NCBI GenBank assembly: GCA_016292515.1
Contig: JAEDIJ010000045.1
Span: 1-13,588 of the forward strand
Source: Victivallaceae bacterium
GTDB lineage: Bacteria; Verrucomicrobiota; Lentisphaeria; Victivallales; Victivallaceae
DNA: 13,588 nucleotides
Direction: 5' to 3'
Shown: positions 7,723-13,588 of the stretch, piece by piece
How the letters are laid out: each line of letters begins with the position of its first letter
Numbering within the stretch: position 1 is the stretch's first letter
The notes under the pieces: model-generated
Told to the model about the DNA's origin: nothing
Database searches by the model: none
Seen by the model: the letters and a program-made list of their open reading frames with translations, nothing else
Position numbers and translations under genes: made by a program

Positions 7723-8331
7723 TTATCTCAAATAGCAGTTGGTACGTTTTTCCTCACCGACGCTGGTCGCGGGGCCGTGGCCGCAGTACAGCACCGTCCG
7801 GTCGTCAAGCGGTAAAATTTCCCGTTTGATCGACGCGAGCAATTCTTCCAGGTCTCCGCCCCAAAGATCAGTTCTGCCGATGGAGCCGGCAAAGACCGAA
7901 TCCCCGACGAAAACGACGTCGCTTTCCCCTTGCCCTGCGAAACGCAAAGCGACGCCGCCCGGCGTGTGCCCCGGCATCGGAAGCACAGTGAAGTCTTCAC
8001 TCGGCAGAAAATCGGTCGTTTCCGGCAGATCTTCGGCGGGGGGACAATAAGGCGGCATCGCATTGTCGCGGCTGAAATAAAGCGGCCGGTCGGCGGGGGA
8101 AAGTTCCACCTTGCCGACGCGGTAACGCCGCGCGATCTCGCCCGCCGCCCCGATGTGGTCAAAATGCGCGTGCGTCAACAAAATGCGCAACGAGTCGAAT
8201 TGCTCTTTATCGATCATCGCGGAAATGACATCGGCATCCGCGCCCGGATCGATCAGATAGGCGCGCTTTTCGCAGAGCGCGAGATAACAGTTGGTGCCGA
8301 TCGGCCCGACGCAACAGGAAGTGATTTTCAT
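7723..8331 (-). CDS. MBL-fold metallo-hydrolase, glyoxalase II-like
   Basis: Predicted dinuclear-metal hydrolase of about 202 aa, the size of the compact YcbL/GloB-like group that cleaves thioesters such as S-lactoylglutathione. Metal-ligand motifs are all present: THAHFDH at 53-59 (H54, H56, D58, H59), PGHTPGG with H122, GDSVFAGSIGRTDL with D144, and CGHGPATSVGEEK with H185. The N-terminus starts directly with the fold and has no signal peptide, so it is cytoplasmic. The ATG at 8331 overlaps the giant upstream gene by ATGA and has AAGG 4 bases before it. The exact substrate is open: glyoxalase II, persulfide dioxygenase and other thioester hydrolases share these motifs, but the GRTDL segment favours the YcbL-like group. 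Confidence 0.92.
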   Translation of the reverse strand: MKITSCCVGPIGTNCYLALCEKRAYLIDPGADADVISAMIDKEQFDSLRILLTHAHFDHIGAAGEIARRYRVGKVELSPADRPLYFSRDNAMPPYCPPAEDLPETTDFLPSEDFTVLPMPGHTPGGVALRFAGQGESDVVFVGDSVFAGSIGRTDLWGGDLEELLASIKREILPLDDRTVLYCGHGPATSVGEEKRTNCYLR

Positions 8332-11300
8332 TTTTCCTTTTCCATTTTGTTTTCCAGCACGATGCGCCGCTCGTGGGGATGATTGAGTTTCTGATGCACC
8401 AATCCGATAAGAGAGGCATCCGCGGCGCTGAGGATCGCCTCGGGTATCAGCAACTGATGCGAGATCGAAAGTTTGTTGCCGAAACTTGCGGAGCGTCCGC
8501 TGTAAGTGATGACGCCGGGAGTACCGAAATTCCGGCGGCCGTCCGCCTTGGTCGTCAGGGCGAACCCCGGCGGCACGGTGATCTCGTACTCCTGCCGCAG
8601 ATCCTGACGCGGCGACAAATACGCCGTCCGGCGATCCGCCCCTACGTCGGTACGCTTGACAAGGTCATCGAAAGCGGGCAGATCAAACGCGAGAAACCGT
8701 CCGCTGCGCGTCGCGAAATCCGGCAATTTACAGGAAAAAGTAACGACCCCCGGATACTGATCCAGCCGGATATCCGGTTCACCGACGATCTCCGCCCGCG
8801 GGGAGAAAAACAATGCGGCGGTTTCAAAATAGCGGCGACGCAACTCCGGCGTCATCGTCAGAAGACGGGCCTTTTCCTTTTCGTACTCATTGCCGTAGTA
8901 AAGCGTTTGCAACGTAAGCCGCGCCGTGCCGGAGTCCGCGATATCGATGAAAAACTTCCGGTGCAATCCGCTTTCGCAACGGACTTTGGCGTTGACGGTG
9001 ATCGTCTTACCTCCGGCAGTCACGGCGAAATCGCCCTCGCTCCGGGTCGCGCCGAGCCGGGCATACATCCCCGTATCGTTGAGGCAATAATCACTTCCCT
9101 TGCGGCGCACCAGCACGTGCGTAAAATCCAATCCCGGCACCCGCGACAAAAAGCGGTTCGTCCGGAGGTCGCCGGAATACGGCGACACCAGCAGAAATTC
9201 ATATTCCAGATTCGCGCGGCGGCAGAGCGCGGCGATGACGATCGCGCGGTCGCTGCTGTTGCCGTATCCCTCCTCGATGGTCGTTTCGGGAGAGGTGAAT
9301 TCTCCCGGCATAAGTTGATTGAGCGCGGGACCCGCGAGCCGGATATGCTGATCCACCCAGTCGCGGATGCGGACAAGTTTTTCCTCGTCGGGGGCGGCGG
9401 TAAGCAGTTGAAGTTCCTGGGCGACGGCATCCACGCGACTTGCGGCTTGGGCGACTTCATGCTCCAACGCCTTTTCGACGTCCGCGGCATATTTTTTCAG
9501 ATCGCCGGTCGAAAAAAGGATCGCGTCGTCGAAGAAAAAGAGCGGCGGCTGATTTTTCTGAATGAGCATTTCCGAATGGTTTTTCAACTCGTAAGAGACC
9601 TGCCGGCGGCCGTCTTTGCTCGTGTCGGAAATTTCCAGATTCCGCGTCGGATCGGAAATTTTCAACGCCGTTTTCGCATCGCATACGAGCGAGAAGCGGC
9701 CGTATTCCAGCGGAGAGTAGCCGCCGAAAACGTAACGCCCGCAGAGAAACGGCATTTTTTCCCGCGTCCGCGTGATCGTCGACTCGATGATCGAGCCGGG
9801 GACGACACCGGGGAGATTGACGATCAGTTTTTTGCCTTTGGCGTAACGCGGCGCGCCGGAAAAGGCGGGATCATCGACCTCGTGGATGTTTTGCGGAGCA
9901 AGTTTCACCACTTTGCCGTCGGGGGAAGTGATGGTCGCGTCGATCTCGATCTTTTCCCGTTCGGGACGGTAGGCGATCACGATCTCCGAATTGTTGCGCA
10001 CGCCGCCCGGAGTCAGGATCCGGCGGCGGAACGTGCGCTTTTGCCGCATCGACGTCGCGGAAAGCACCTCGACAAAAATGTCGTCCGACAAAAGCAGATC
10101 GTCGATGCCGGGATGGACGTTCTGGAAGTCCGTCACGGAAAACAGCTGAAATTCGAGATGCCCGATCGGCGACGCGGTAGCGGCGCGATTCAGTTTGGCG
10201 TTGAGCGTTTTCAAGGAGTCGTACTCCTCCGGCTCCACGCAGAGCGTTTTGAGCGCGAGACGCGACTTGTAATCAAGTTGACCGTCTTTCACGCGCCAGG
10301 AACTTTCCCAATCGGCGATCCGGCTTTTGAAAACGTCGGGAGCGGGCAACTGGAAAAATTGCAGAATGCGCGGCAATTTGACCGTGAGATTTTCCTCGAC
10401 CAGCGCGGTATAGAACTTCATCGGATAGCGGCGGTAAGCGAGGTCGATGCCCCCGACCAGCCCTTTGCGGAAACTCAATACGTCGGCGAAACGCGCTATG
10501 GGCAGAACTTCGGCGCAGTCGCTTTCCGGCAGGACGTTTTCAACGGCGAAGTCGAATTCGATCGCCAATTTTTGCCGCAGATCGCTCGTATCGACCGGAG
10601 TGACCCGCAGATGCGAGATCTTGATACCGCCGCCGAGGCGGTCGACGAGCGACTGCATGAACTGCGATCTCTCCGGATCCAGCAAGTCCTGCATTTTCGA
10701 CCGGTAGATCGTCTCAAAGATCCCCGTGGGACAAAAGGCGACGTGTCCGAGCAATTGCCCCTGATAATTGATGACGGCGTCGCTTTTGATCCTGACGGCA
10801 TTCAATTCCGGTGCCGGAGCGGGCGTCGTGCGTAGCGTTTCGCCCTTCTTTGTAGCGACAAGGTAACTCGAATCCGCATCGGAAACGGGCAGCATTTCCT
10901 GCGTGTTTTCCGCCGTGGGGTCCATCAGTTCAAAGACGCCGGGGCTCTTTTCCCAGGCGGTGATCGCGTGGTTGAAATGCAAAAGCGGCACTTCAGGGTC
11001 GAGATGATCGCCCGCGTTGATCAACGCGAGGTGCGCTTTCAGCCCGGCGATCCGGAGCATCGCCGCGAGAAGTGCCGCCTTGTCGCGGCAGACGCCGGCG
11101 CGCTGGCTGAATGTATAAGTCACGTCGTGCGGTTCGTACCCCGGTGCTTCGGATTCCGCGATCACGCCCATATAACGGATATCCCGGGAAACAAAACGGA
11201 AAAGCGCGGCGACCTTTGCCGCGTCATCCGGACAATCTTTTGTCAATTCAGCGACTTTGGCGACCAGCTCGTCCGAACGTTTGGCAAGATGCGGTTCGAC

Positions 11301-12101
11301 AAGTTTCGCATACCAGGAGGAAAGCGACTCCCAGTTTTTGAGCGTACTCAAATGATAACGCTGCAAAGCGTGCCACTTCGCGCCGAACATCGCGCGTTCA
11401 AAAAAGACCTGCGGCACGTCTTTCGCCGTAAAGGTGTAGAGGATCCTGCCGTCGCGCCGGACGGTCGACATCGAAACCGAGCCGGGAACTTCATTGCGGA
11501 GTTTGACCGCTTCAAGCGGCAGCGTTTCCGGCGCGTCGACGGTGTAACGGTACTCCAAGCAGGGCTCCGTCATCTGCAAAACGGCGACCTCCTGCCAGAC
11601 GCCGGGCATCCGCTGGGCGATATCCTTTTCGCGGAAGTCGAAATAGATCACGTCGCCGATCCGGATATCCGGCAATTTGACGCACAAATAACGGTCGTCG
11701 GGGTCGCAGATGTTGTTTTTCAACGAACGGTTGTCGCTTTCCTCGGAAACGACTTTTTCAGGGGGAAGTTCGATTTCAGCGCCGTCGCGGTGGATCACGA
11801 CTTTCGCCAGCGTGATCTGCCGGTAATGGCGGTTGAAAGGGATCGTGATGATCCGGCTTTCCCGGCGACCTTTTTCGGTCAGAATTTTGATGAAATAAGC
11901 GTCGCGCGTTTCGGAAAGACCTTTTTCGTCGTAGCGGACAGTTTCCTCGTCAAAAAGCAACACGGTATCGGCGTCGGGGAATTTTTCCGCCGTCGCACTC
12001 TGCGCGGCGGATGCGACATTTTCCGGCAAAGCGGCAAACGAAACGGCGCACCACAACAGCGCCGACATCATCGCCCACGCGATTTTCCACTGAATTTTCA
12101 T
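8328..12101 (-). CDS. Secreted tandem DUF3857/transglutaminase-like protein (1257 aa)
   Basis: Exported protein with two copies of a DUF3857 plus transglutaminase-like module. A Sec signal peptide occupies about residues 1-23 (KIQWK, hydrophobic core, cleavage near SFA); there is no proper lipobox, because W precedes C18. Module 1 (about 25-640) has a DUF3857-like beta domain (VVIHRDGAEIELP, DRYLCVKLPDIRIGDVI), then a transglutaminase core with C338 (QRAGVCRDKA), H378 (HFNHAITAW) and D394 (ELMDPT). Module 2 (about 650-1257) repeats this order (ATITSPDGKVVKL, LIVNLPGVVPGSII), but its core reads YGNSSDRA with S949 where Cys belongs, with H995 and D1009 kept. The role is unknown; such domains are often periplasmic. 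ATG 12101 is chosen over 12218 because of the signal peptide and GGAG 8 bases upstream. First gene of the operon. Confidence 0.88.
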   Translation of the reverse strand: MKIQWKIAWAMMSALLWCAVSFAALPENVASAAQSATAEKFPDADTVLLFDEETVRYDEKGLSETRDAYFIKILTEKGRRESRIITIPFNRHYRQITLAKVVIHRDGAEIELPPEKVVSEESDNRSLKNNICDPDDRYLCVKLPDIRIGDVIYFDFREKDIAQRMPGVWQEVAVLQMTEPCLEYRYTVDAPETLPLEAVKLRNEVPGSVSMSTVRRDGRILYTFTAKDVPQVFFERAMFGAKWHALQRYHLSTLKNWESLSSWYAKLVEPHLAKRSDELVAKVAELTKDCPDDAAKVAALFRFVSRDIRYMGVIAESEAPGYEPHDVTYTFSQRAGVCRDKAALLAAMLRIAGLKAHLALINAGDHLDPEVPLLHFNHAITAWEKSPGVFELMDPTAENTQEMLPVSDADSSYLVATKKGETLRTTPAPAPELNAVRIKSDAVINYQGQLLGHVAFCPTGIFETIYRSKMQDLLDPERSQFMQSLVDRLGGGIKISHLRVTPVDTSDLRQKLAIEFDFAVENVLPESDCAEVLPIARFADVLSFRKGLVGGIDLAYRRYPMKFYTALVEENLTVKLPRILQFFQLPAPDVFKSRIADWESSWRVKDGQLDYKSRLALKTLCVEPEEYDSLKTLNAKLNRAATASPIGHLEFQLFSVTDFQNVHPGIDDLLLSDDIFVEVLSATSMRQKRTFRRRILTPGGVRNNSEIVIAYRPEREKIEIDATITSPDGKVVKLAPQNIHEVDDPAFSGAPRYAKGKKLIVNLPGVVPGSIIESTITRTREKMPFLCGRYVFGGYSPLEYGRFSLVCDAKTALKISDPTRNLEISDTSKDGRRQVSYELKNHSEMLIQKNQPPLFFFDDAILFSTGDLKKYAADVEKALEHEVAQAASRVDAVAQELQLLTAAPDEEKLVRIRDWVDQHIRLAGPALNQLMPGEFTSPETTIEEGYGNSSDRAIVIAALCRRANLEYEFLLVSPYSGDLRTNRFLSRVPGLDFTHVLVRRKGSDYCLNDTGMYARLGATRSEGDFAVTAGGKTITVNAKVRCESGLHRKFFIDIADSGTARLTLQTLYYGNEYEKEKARLLTMTPELRRRYFETAALFFSPRAEIVGEPDIRLDQYPGVVTFSCKLPDFATRSGRFLAFDLPAFDDLVKRTDVGADRRTAYLSPRQDLRQEYEITVPPGFALTTKADGRRNFGTPGVITYSGRSASFGNKLSISHQLLIPEAILSAADASLIGLVHQKLNHPHERRIVLENKMEKEK

Positions 12102-12109
12102 TTCGGCAA

Positions 12110-12113
12110 CTCC
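12110..12113 (-). promoter_or_regulatory. Shine-Dalgarno of the operon's first gene
   Basis: GGAG on the minus strand, 8 bases before ATG 12101. With the signal peptide it sets the start and leaves the upstream in-frame ATG at 12218 unsupported. Confidence 0.6.
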
Positions 12114-12121
12114 GATCTTTT

Positions 12122-12140
12122 GTCCCCTTTTTCGCGGGAC
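12122..12140 (-). other. Possible 5'-UTR stem-loop
   Basis: The minus strand reads GTCCC-GCGAAAAAG-GGGAC, a 5-bp stem with a 9-base A-rich loop, between the predicted transcription start and the Shine-Dalgarno. It could affect message stability or translation, but it is short and may be chance. Confidence 0.3.
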
Positions 12141-12151
12141 AACTCTTTCTC

Positions 12152-12179
12152 TATATATAAAATAGCGCAAATCGCGCAA
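12152..12179 (-). promoter_or_regulatory. Predicted promoter of the nine-gene leftward operon
   Basis: The minus strand has TTGCGC (12179-12174), a 16-base spacer and TATATA (12157-12152). The -10 could also be read 2 bases upstream with a shorter spacer. It is the only promoter-like match in the short gap before the first operon gene and implies a 5' leader of roughly 40-45 bases. Confidence 0.5.
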
Positions 12180-12186
12180 AATAAAA

Positions 12187-12200
12187 CCCGTCATGCCGGG
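12187..12200. promoter_or_regulatory. Candidate operator: near-palindrome between divergent promoters
   Basis: CCCGTCATGCCGGG is symmetric except for one mismatched pair. Its centre (12193.5) coincides with the midpoint of the interval between the two divergent -35 boxes (12180-12206). It suits a dimeric regulator acting on both promoters. As RNA the same bases could form a short hairpin, so the operator reading is inference. Confidence 0.35.
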
Positions 12201-12206
12201 AAAAAT

Positions 12207-12235
12207 TTGATTTTTCACGATTTCGATGATATATT
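12207..12235 (+). promoter_or_regulatory. Predicted sigma70-type promoter of the 33-aa peptide gene
   Basis: TTGATT (12207-12212), a 17-base spacer, then TATATT (12230-12235). The boxes and spacing are identical to the clpC promoter. The AT-rich block stands out from the GC-rich surroundings. The expected leader is about 37-40 bases, with GAGGTG at 12268-12273, 6 bases before the ATG. Confidence 0.65.
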
Positions 12236-12279
12236 TTATATTGTATTCGTTTCAAGTGCAAAGAAATGAGGTGTTTATT

Positions 12280-12381
12280 ATGGGTCAGCAGAGCAACAAA
12301 ATTCAGAAGCGTCAACGCCGCAAGGCTTATTTGGAACGCATCAAGGCGCGCGTCGCCGAAGCGATCGCCAAGAAAAAGTAG
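12280..12381 (+). CDS. 33-aa highly basic conserved-looking peptide
   Basis: The translation begins MGQQSNKIQKRQRRKAYLE and ends AEAIAKKK. It has 12 Lys/Arg and 2 Glu in 33 residues, net charge about +10, and is probably one amphipathic helix. The gene is short but complete: GAGGTG 6 bases upstream, a consensus-like promoter of its own, and a strong intrinsic terminator 10 bases after the stop. That is the layout of a highly expressed monocistronic gene. Composition resembles small ribosome- or RNA-associated proteins; I have a vague recollection of similar short basic proteins in Verrucomicrobiota but cannot assign a family. It has no hydrophobic stretch, so a type I toxin or membrane peptide is unlikely. 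Confidence 0.8.
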   Translation: MGQQSNKIQKRQRRKAYLERIKARVAEAIAKKK

Positions 12382-12391
12382 GCGATGAAGG

Positions 12392-12420
12392 AAAAACCCG
12401 CTAACTAAGCGGGTTTTTTT
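12392..12420 (+). terminator. Strong intrinsic terminator after the 33-aa gene
   Basis: AAAAACCCGCT-AACTA-AGCGGGTTTTT: an 11-bp stem with a GC-rich upper part, a 5-base loop and a run of seven T. The opposite strand also ends in T5, so it may work weakly in both directions. Confidence 0.9.
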
Positions 12421-12453
12421 ATTGATCAAACATCCCCCGCTCCATTCCAAAAA

Positions 12454-12954
12454 GTGAAGTTTTCAAATCCTTATCTCGATGACAACCGACTCGGCGCGCT
12501 TGCCATGATCGCGCTCGGGATCGGATTTTACGCCTTTTTACCCGAAACGGTCGTCGGGGCCCGCTATTTTTTTGCCGCCGTCGTCGTCCTGCTCGCCTAT
12601 CACAAAAGCAAGCATTTTTCCTCTGCGGCGGCACGTTACGGCATCCCCTCCATTGCGGCAATTTTAATGCTTTGTCTTTTGTTTGCCGATGTGGAAACCG
12701 GCGCGAAAATCGCCTTGGGCGGAGGATTTCTGCTGATTTTCCCCGCGGCAATCAGAAATATGCTCCGCATCAAAAACAAAATGGAATGCGCGGCAATCGG
12801 CGCCGCCGGCATCGCCGCATTCCTTTTCGGCATCGGGATTTGGGTGAATCTTTCCCGTTTCGACCTGATCGAATGCCGCAAAATTTTTTGCGTCACGTCC
12901 GTCGCAGGTGCGCTGACGCTTCTCTTACAACCTTTCAAACGGAGTGAAAAATGA
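12454..12954 (+). CDS. Six-helix membrane protein, unrecognised
   Basis: 166 aa, mostly hydrophobic, with about six predicted membrane segments near 13-30, 36-50, 62-79, 84-100, 112-132 and 143-160, and a basic tail FKRSEK. No known motif. Short polar loops (YHKSKHFSS, RNMLRIKNK) are positively charged and probably cytoplasmic. The frame opens with GTG at 12454; there is no clear Shine-Dalgarno there, nor before the next in-frame ATG at 12505, so the start is uncertain. The gene begins 33 bases after a strong terminator without an obvious promoter. It ends in an ATGA overlap with ispF, so the two are likely co-translated. Function unknown; association with isoprenoid metabolism rests on position only. 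Confidence 0.75.
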   Translation: MKFSNPYLDDNRLGALAMIALGIGFYAFLPETVVGARYFFAAVVVLLAYHKSKHFSSAAARYGIPSIAAILMLCLLFADVETGAKIALGGGFLLIFPAAIRNMLRIKNKMECAAIGAAGIAAFLFGIGIWVNLSRFDLIECRKIFCVTSVAGALTLLLQPFKRSEK

Positions 12955-13427
12955 TGATCCGTACCGGAAACGGCTTCGACGTCCACGCTTTCGCCATGAA
13001 TCGGAAACTGATTTTGTGCGGTACCGACATCCCCTGCGATCAGGGTCTCGCCGGCCACAGCGACGCCGACGTCGCCGTCCACGCCCTCATCGACGCGATT
13101 TTAGGCGCACTCGCCCTCGGCGATATCGGAATGTGGTTCCCCGATCACGATGACGCTTATCTTGATATCAACAGTATGCTGCTGCTCAAAAAAGTCCTCG
13201 CCGATCCCCGCGTCGCCGCCTGGCAAATCGAAAACTGCGACATCACGATCATCGCCCAGAAACCCAAACTCGGCTCTTTCCGCAACGCAATGCGGCAAAC
13301 CCTCGCCGCCGCAATGACTCTCGCCGTCGATCAGGTTTCCGTCAAATTCACAACAACAGAACATCTCGGCTTCACCGGCCGCGGCGAAGGCATCGCCGCT
13401 ATCGCAAACGTGACATTAAGTCGTTGA
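12951..13427 (+). CDS. ispF: 2-C-methyl-D-erythritol 2,4-cyclodiphosphate synthase
   Basis: MEP-pathway enzyme that cyclises CDP-ME 2-phosphate to MEcPP with release of CMP; a cytoplasmic homotrimer in the family. 158 aa, full length. Visible features are GNGFDVHAF with metal ligands D10 and H12, AGHSDADVAVHAL with third ligand H44, GDIGMWFPDHD, the IIAQKPKLG segment, and the C-terminal family signature TTEHLGFTGRGEGIAA. The start is ATG 12951, overlapping the membrane-protein stop as ATGA, with GGAG 6 bases before it; a second ATG follows at once, at 12954. No ispD is adjacent in the window, although ispD-ispF pairs or fusions are common. Confidence 0.97.
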   Translation: MMIRTGNGFDVHAFAMNRKLILCGTDIPCDQGLAGHSDADVAVHALIDAILGALALGDIGMWFPDHDDAYLDINSMLLLKKVLADPRVAAWQIENCDITIIAQKPKLGSFRNAMRQTLAAAMTLAVDQVSVKFTTTEHLGFTGRGEGIAAIANVTLSR

Positions 13428-13588
13428 CGTGATGGGAGCAAGAGAGCGCGCTTCCGGCTTCGCCATGCGGGCTACGCCGTGACAAGCACGCTACGCGCTG
13501 GCGGGAAAAACAGGGAGGTAAGTGGGAATGTCCGACGTGTGTGGACAAGGCAGGGACAGCCGTGCCGGCTTTCCCCGCCTTAACCACC
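13428..13588. other. Non-coding tail after ispF with short inverted repeats
   Basis: No convincing gene. Besides the 12-mer units it holds GTCC-N9-GGAC (13530-13546) and AGCCG-TGC-CGGCT (13558-13570, followed by TTCCCC). The latter could be a poor terminator for ispF. The base pattern (purine-rich blocks such as AGGGAGGTAAGTGGGAATG) differs from the coding DNA. The minus-strand frame across it has no recognisable protein features. Confidence 0.5.
13456..13500. repeat. Three degenerate 12-bp GC-rich units
   Basis: GGCTTCGCCATG (13456-13467), GGCTACGCCGTG (13470-13481) and CGCTACGCGCTG (13489-13500) are related 12-mers with short spacers in the non-coding tail after ispF. They are probably part of a dispersed intergenic element; whether it recurs elsewhere cannot be seen here. 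Confidence 0.45.

Noticed and set aside
8373..10835. Plus-strand open frame of 820 codons opposite the transglutaminase gene
   Set aside because: It is antisense to a gene with signal peptide and catalytic motifs. Its protein is Arg/Gly/Asp/Phe-rich with no domain, as expected of a mirror frame in GC-biased DNA.
12033..12101. Lipoprotein signal in the first operon gene (C18)
   Set aside because: The residues before the Cys (A-L-L-W) do not form a lipobox because Trp is at -1. The SFA site a few residues later fits signal peptidase I.
12102..12218. 39-residue N-terminal extension of the transglutaminase protein
   Set aside because: It would bury the signal peptide and read through the predicted promoter; ATG 12101 has a proper Shine-Dalgarno.
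10968..12269. Plus-strand open frame of 433 codons
   Set aside because: Antisense shadow of the same gene; it also runs across both divergent promoters and the palindrome.
13558..13570. ispF terminator AGCCG-TGC-CGGCT
   Set aside because: The stem is 5 bp and is followed by TTCCCC rather than a T run, and it lies 130 bases after the stop; too weak to call.
13399..13587. Minus-strand 62-codon frame at the right edge
   Set aside because: Covers the repeat-like tail and the end of ispF, with no Shine-Dalgarno and no protein-like features.
1..13588. CRISPR arrays, tRNA/rRNA genes, insertion sequences
   Set aside because: No regularly spaced long repeats, cloverleaf-like sequences with a 3' CCA context, transposase motifs or flanking target duplications were seen on either strand.

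Overview
The window looks like chromosomal DNA of a GC-rich bacterium. It is nearly fully coding, with one long leftward operon, a short divergent promoter region and a rightward flank. Gene content (class 1B dihydroorotate dehydrogenase with PyrK, ClpC, a YejE-like permease, a DUF3857/transglutaminase giant, IspF) and a 33-residue basic peptide with its own promoter and terminator would fit the Verrucomicrobiota/Lentisphaerota side of the PVC group. That placement is an inference from memory and gene style. No marker gene in the window settles it, and there are no rRNA, tRNA, CRISPR or transposase genes.

Leftward block (minus strand, 12101 down to 1511): nine genes that are almost certainly one operon. 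In transcription order they are a secreted tandem DUF3857/transglutaminase-like protein (1257 aa), an MBL-fold hydrolase of the glyoxalase II type, pyrK, pyrD, a DUF89 phosphatase-like protein, a DUF815-like AAA+ ATPase, a one-helix membrane protein of 104 aa, a PanE/ApbA-type reductase and a YejE/OppC-type permease. Five of the eight junctions are 4-base stop/start overlaps (ATGA or GTGA) and the other three gaps are 2, 3 and 10 bases. A small hairpin terminator follows the permease. clpC then follows in the same direction from its own promoter and runs off the left edge; only its first 477 codons are present.

Divergent region (12102-12279): two promoters face away from each other, with a near-palindrome centred between their -35 boxes. 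The rightward promoter drives the 33-aa basic peptide, which ends in a strong intrinsic terminator. Next come a six-helix membrane protein with a GTG start and ispF, coupled by another ATGA overlap. The last 161 bases are non-coding, with short degenerate GC-rich repeats that resemble a dispersed intergenic element.

How the genes fit together: PyrK and PyrD form one enzyme of pyrimidine synthesis, and IspF belongs to the MEP isoprenoid pathway. The DUF89 - AAA+ - one-helix protein - PanE-like - permease run is the least explained part and the best candidate for an undescribed functional unit. The transglutaminase giant is also notable: its first module keeps a Cys-His-Asp triad, while the second has Ser in the Cys position.
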